Source: QHXQ01 sp036389375 | GTDB taxonomy: Bacteria > Acidobacteriota > Blastocatellia > Pyrinomonadales > Pyrinomonadaceae | Reading direction: 5' to 3' | NCBI GenBank assembly: GCA_036389375.1 | Contig: DASVQA010000182.1 | Location: 1-16,220, forward strand | DNA: 16,220 nucleotides | Shown: positions 14,253 through 16,220 of the stretch, one piece after another | How positions within the stretch are numbered: the first letter of the stretch is position 1 | Layout: each line of letters starts with the position of its first letter | Made by a program: the position numbers and the translations under genes | Notes under the pieces: model-generated | Database searches by the model: none | The model's input: the letters and a program-made list of their open reading frames with translations, nothing else | Told to the model about the DNA's origin: nothing

Positions 14253-14501
14253 TGTACGTACAGGGTGAAGCGATTAGATTGTTGTGTTCAAGTGTTGACC
14301 GACAATCCCTTCGTTTACCTTGCGGAGAGAAGAGTGGCAAGCCTTATACCAGACAGTGCCGCGGCCGAAGAACTCAACAAGTATTGGATTTGCCGCGCGC
14401 AAGTAGTGTGGCGGGTGTGCACATTCAGTGCCGGGTGTTAACAACCGTGCACAATTAGCATTTTATGAGCAAGTCGCATGCCCGGTCAAACGTAAGCATG
14501 G

Positions 14502-14538
14502 AAAGAGGGAGCGGAAGTAAATGTCCCGCTCCCTCTTT
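14502..14538 (-). terminator. Hairpin terminator after the small secreted protein gene
   Basis: Perfect 13-base arms AAAGAGGGAGCGG (14502-14514) and CCGCTCCCTCTTT (14526-14538) enclose an 11-base loop. On the minus strand the hairpin begins 23 bases after the stop codon at 14562. Its 3' arm ends in CTCTTT, a short U-tract, so termination efficiency is uncertain. Confidence 0.6.
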
Positions 14539-14561
14539 GCTGGCCCGCGTAGAGCCGACGA

Positions 14562-14951
14562 TCAATTGCCGCCGCAATCGCGGGGCGTGTCGTTTGTGAT
14601 GGTCGCCGTGCCGTTGTCACCGCAGGCCGCGACGCTGGTTAGAAAGCAGCCATCCTTATCTTCGGCGACGACCTTAATCTGCGTCTCGTCGCAGGCAACG
14701 TTCGCAATGCTGAACGTCTGGCCGGGCAGGATGCTGGCATCACCGAGTTGATTAACGCCCCAATCGTCTTGGTCAATGTGCGCCAAGTAGATGTGAATGA
14801 TCTCACGACTTGAACTGTTCACAACATTGATCGAGGCGGACGGAGAGCGCGCGCTCGATAGCAAAGGCAGCGCCGCGCAGACGCAGAAGGCGGCAATAGA
14901 AAGGACGAGGCGGCGGGCAGTGCGCTGCTGATCGGCGTGTGAGTTTCTCAT
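14562..14951 (-). CDS. Small secreted protein with four cysteines in the mature part, unknown function
   Basis: A 129-residue protein. An N-terminal signal sequence has a basic start (MRNSHADQQRTARR), a hydrophobic core (LVLSIAAFCVCAALPLL, 15-31) and a likely cleavage near SSA (32-34). The mature part is about 95 residues: INVVNSSSREIIHIYLAHID (41-60), DDWGVNQLGDASILPGQTFS (62-81), ANVACDETQIKVVAEDKDGC (83-102), and then SVAACGDNGTATITN (106-120). Four cysteines (87, 102, 110, 126) could form two disulfides. The pattern VNxS...I..IYL...D.DWG.NQLG....LPGQ is one I have seen in unannotated exported proteins of several phyla, with a probable beta-sandwich fold, but I cannot name a family. GAGGAG six bases before the ATG at 14951 supports the start, and a hairpin follows the stop. 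It lies between an HYR-domain gene and a beta-helix gene, so all three may act at the cell surface. Function unknown. Confidence 0.82.
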   Translation of the reverse strand: MRNSHADQQRTARRLVLSIAAFCVCAALPLLSSARSPSASINVVNSSSREIIHIYLAHIDQDDWGVNQLGDASILPGQTFSIANVACDETQIKVVAEDKDGCFLTSVAACGDNGTATITNDTPRDCGGN

Positions 14952-14957
14952 GTCTTA

Positions 14958-14963
14958 CTCCTC
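14958..14963 (-). promoter_or_regulatory. Strong ribosome binding site of the small secreted protein gene
   Basis: GAGGAG (extended GAGAGGAG to 14965) on the minus strand with a six-base spacer before ATG 14951. It fixes the start codon and supports the reality of this small gene. Confidence 0.75.
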
Positions 14964-15087
14964 TCGTGGTCTATGACGGGCGCGGGCGTTGCATTGCAGC
15001 ACCCGGCTCGATGAGGTCGTGGATCGCTTCGGAGCGCTATGCTGGCCGGAGCGACCCGCTTAAAGCTTGGCCACTGCCGCTCGTGCC

Positions 15088-15137
15088 GGCGCGGTTGTTA
15101 AGCAGACTCTGTGGCCCGCCTGCTTAACAGCCGCGCC
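15088..15137. repeat. 18-base near-perfect inverted repeat after the HYR-protein gene
   Basis: Arms GGCGCGGTTGTTAAGCAG (15088-15105) and CTGCTTAACAGCCGCGCC (15120-15137) match at 17 of 18 positions, with a 14-base loop. CGTG/CACG next to the arms (15082-15085 and 15141-15144) could extend the stem after an internal loop. The element begins 26 bases past the minus-strand stop at 15164, where a terminator is expected. No U-run follows on either strand, so it is either a non-standard terminator, an mRNA-protecting hairpin or a dispersed repeat. Confidence 0.65.
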
Positions 15138-15163
15138 CCCACGGGCGGCGTTCACGCCGTTGG

Positions 15164-16220
15164 CTACGGGCAACTGCCGTTGACCGTGTAATGCACACCG
15201 CTGTCTATGGGCGCTTCGCCCCGATTACGTGCGACGACCACCTTGGCCGTTGCGCGACCGACGTTGCCCGCCTCGTCGCGCACCTTGAAGGTGATCGTAT
15301 AGACGCGTCCGTTACCGTTGCCCTCACGCTCGGCGCGCAACTGCACGGACTTGCAATCGGCGGCGATCACGATGTCATTCATCGTGTTGCCGTCGCCGTT
15401 GCCGTTCTCGATCTCGTCGCTGGTCACATTTTCAATGACCACATTGCTGACGCTCAGACCGGTATCGCAGTTATCGCTCACGCCCGTCACGAAGCTCGTC
15501 ACTTGGAAAGTGTTGTACCTGTGATTCGGCGGCCACATCGAGAGCGTCTGGCCGTTGAGCGTGATCTTTGGTGCTTCCGTGTCGTTGACGGTCACGGTGA
15601 AGCTGCCGGTCGAGGTGTTGCCCGATGCGTCGGTCGCCGTGGCCGTCACGGTCGTCGTGCCCTTCGGGAAAGTTGTGCCCGACGGGACGCTGGTTGTGAC
15701 GGTCGTGCCGGCACAGTTGTCTGTGGCCGTCACGGTAAAGTTCACGACGGCCGAGCAAACGCCGGGGTCAGTGCCGACTACGATGTTCGCGGGCAGTTGC
15801 AAGACCGGCTTCTCCGTGTCGTTGACCGTGACGGTCTGCGGCGCGGTGGCGGTATTGCCGGCGGCGTCAGTCGCCGTCCACGTGATGGTGGTCGTGCCCT
15901 TCGGATAGGGCGCGTTGAGTGGTTGCCCGTCACTGCGCGCGCCGCTCACGGTCGCACCGGCGCAGTTGTCCTGCGCCGTGGCCGTGCCCGGATCGAGCGT
16001 CGCCGAACACACGCCGGGGTCGTTGCTCACGGTGATGTTCGCCGGGGCAGAGACGGTTGGCGGTGTGCTGTCGATGACGGTGATGGTCTGCACGGCGTCT
16101 GCGTGGTTGCCATGACTATCCGTGGCGGTAAAGGTGCGCGTGATGATGAGCGGGCTGCTGGCCGAGCCTGCGCCGCTTCTGGTTTCGCTGACCGTGACGG
16201 TCGCCACACCGCAGTTGTCG
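15164..16220 (-). CDS. Secreted/surface protein with tandem HYR modules, C-terminal part (runs off right edge)
   Basis: The last 351 residues are visible. The frame stays open to the right edge (the first complete codons read DNCGVATVTV), so the apparent GTG at 16207 is not the start. HYR (hyalin repeat, Ig-like) modules are clear: the end of one (DNCG...FTATDSHGNHADAVQTITV), a full one at visible residues 51-133 (STPPTVSAPANITV to GNTATAPQTVTVND), and another at 134-213 (KPVLQLPANIVV to GNTSTGSFTVTVND). Each has the DPGVCSA and DNCAG cysteine pair and the KGTTT...ATDA(S)GN ending. The C-terminal unit contains LSMWPPNHRYNTFQV (226-240), the WPPNH(K/R)Y motif often seen after HYR modules, then an Asn/Gly/Asp-rich stretch (NGNGDGNTMND) and GRVYTITFKVRDEAGN. 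HYR proteins usually function in adhesion outside the cell. No membrane anchor or sorting signal is visible at the C-terminus, which ends HYTVNGSCP. Confidence 0.88.
   Translation of the reverse strand, partial: DNCGVATVTVSETRSGAGSASSPLIITRTFTATDSHGNHADAVQTITVIDSTPPTVSAPANITVSNDPGVCSATLDPGTATAQDNCAGATVSGARSDGQPLNAPYPKGTTTITWTATDAAGNTATAPQTVTVNDTEKPVLQLPANIVVGTDPGVCSAVVNFTVTATDNCAGTTVTTSVPSGTTFPKGTTTVTATATDASGNTSTGSFTVTVNDTEAPKITLNGQTLSMWPPNHRYNTFQVTSFVTGVSDNCDTGLSVSNVVIENVTSDEIENGNGDGNTMNDIVIAADCKSVQLRAEREGNGNGRVYTITFKVRDEAGNVGRATAKVVVARNRGEAPIDSGVHYTVNGSCP
15581..16069 (-). repeat. Two complete tandem HYR repeat units within the gene
   Basis: Units at about 16069-15821 and 15820-15581 encode 83 and 80 residues. 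Near-identical DNA occurs at equal positions (for example the segments for VTVNDTE at both unit ends), with more divergence between. Further units probably lie beyond the right edge, since a partial one precedes these. Confidence 0.7.

Larger units (their letters stand above)
14046..14501. other. Gene-free intergenic stretch
   Basis: About 450 bases between the beta-helix start and the terminator of the small secreted protein gene. It looks less GC-rich than the flanking genes. Short open frames exist on both strands (minus 14095-14340, plus 14168-14458), but they lack a ribosome site, overlap each other and resemble no family. It holds one long inverted repeat (14196-14252), a GTACGTAC palindrome at 14255-14262, and presumably the promoter of the beta-helix gene. 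The best promoter guess is weak: minus TTGGTC and TACTAA spaced by 17, close to the start. No tRNA, rRNA or riboswitch was recognised. Confidence 0.6.

Noticed and set aside
14095..14458. Short open frames on both strands in the gene-free region
   Set aside because: They overlap each other, lack a ribosome site and contain the inverted repeat; nothing suggests protein coding.
15581..16069. Tandem similarity taken as a possible DNA repeat array or CRISPR
   Set aside because: The similarity follows the reading frame and has units of about 240-250 bases encoding HYR domains. No short repeats with regular spacers occur anywhere in the window.
16205..16207. GTG as start of the HYR-repeat protein
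   Set aside because: The frame continues upstream to the window edge with DNCG, part of an HYR module, so the true start lies outside.

Overview
The window looks like part of a GC-rich bacterial chromosome that carries a cell-surface polysaccharide locus. All but one of the genes lie on the minus strand, so the layout is best read from right to left. No taxonomic marker is present. The mix of an ABC-type O-antigen exporter, GT4/GT2 glycosyltransferases, HYR-domain and beta-helix secreted proteins, and a TTAACCACGA...TTCGTGGTTAA palindrome would fit Acidobacteriota or a similar Gram-negative lineage. That placement is an inference.

Right edge (about 13.0-16.2 kb): three genes for exported proteins, all minus strand. 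They are a 5'-truncated protein with tandem HYR modules (15164-16220), a 129-residue secreted protein with four cysteines in its mature part (14562-14951), and a beta-helix protein with a clear signal peptide (13080-14045). The second and third have good Shine-Dalgarno sequences and hairpin terminators. A gene-free stretch of about 0.5 kb (14046-14561) separates them and holds a long inverted repeat.

Centre (3.7-12.8 kb): a run of nine minus-strand genes with mostly short gaps or an overlap. Order of transcription: Wzm-type ABC permease, Wzt-type ATPase with a carbohydrate-binding C-terminal domain, a CmcI-like SAM methyltransferase, an atypical glycosyltransferase, a GT2, two GT4s, a left-handed beta-helix acyltransferase, and a membrane-anchored GT2. 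The likely division of labour is cytoplasmic assembly of a glycan on a lipid carrier by the glycosyltransferases, decoration by the acyl- and methyltransferases, and export of the finished chain by Wzm/Wzt.

Left part (1-3.5 kb): a second methyltransferase (minus), a lone plus-strand methyltransferase convergent with it, a GT4 gene divergent from the plus-strand one, and the start of a glucose-1-phosphate cytidylyltransferase gene (rfbF) running off the left edge. RfbF makes CDP-glucose, which suggests the glycan contains a CDP-derived (di)deoxyhexose whose remaining genes lie to the left.

The locus is a recognisable polysaccharide synthesis and export cluster, and I see no clearly new system. 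The less explained parts are the atypical glycosyltransferase, the small four-Cys secreted protein, three long imperfect palindromes, and the isolated plus-strand methyltransferase.
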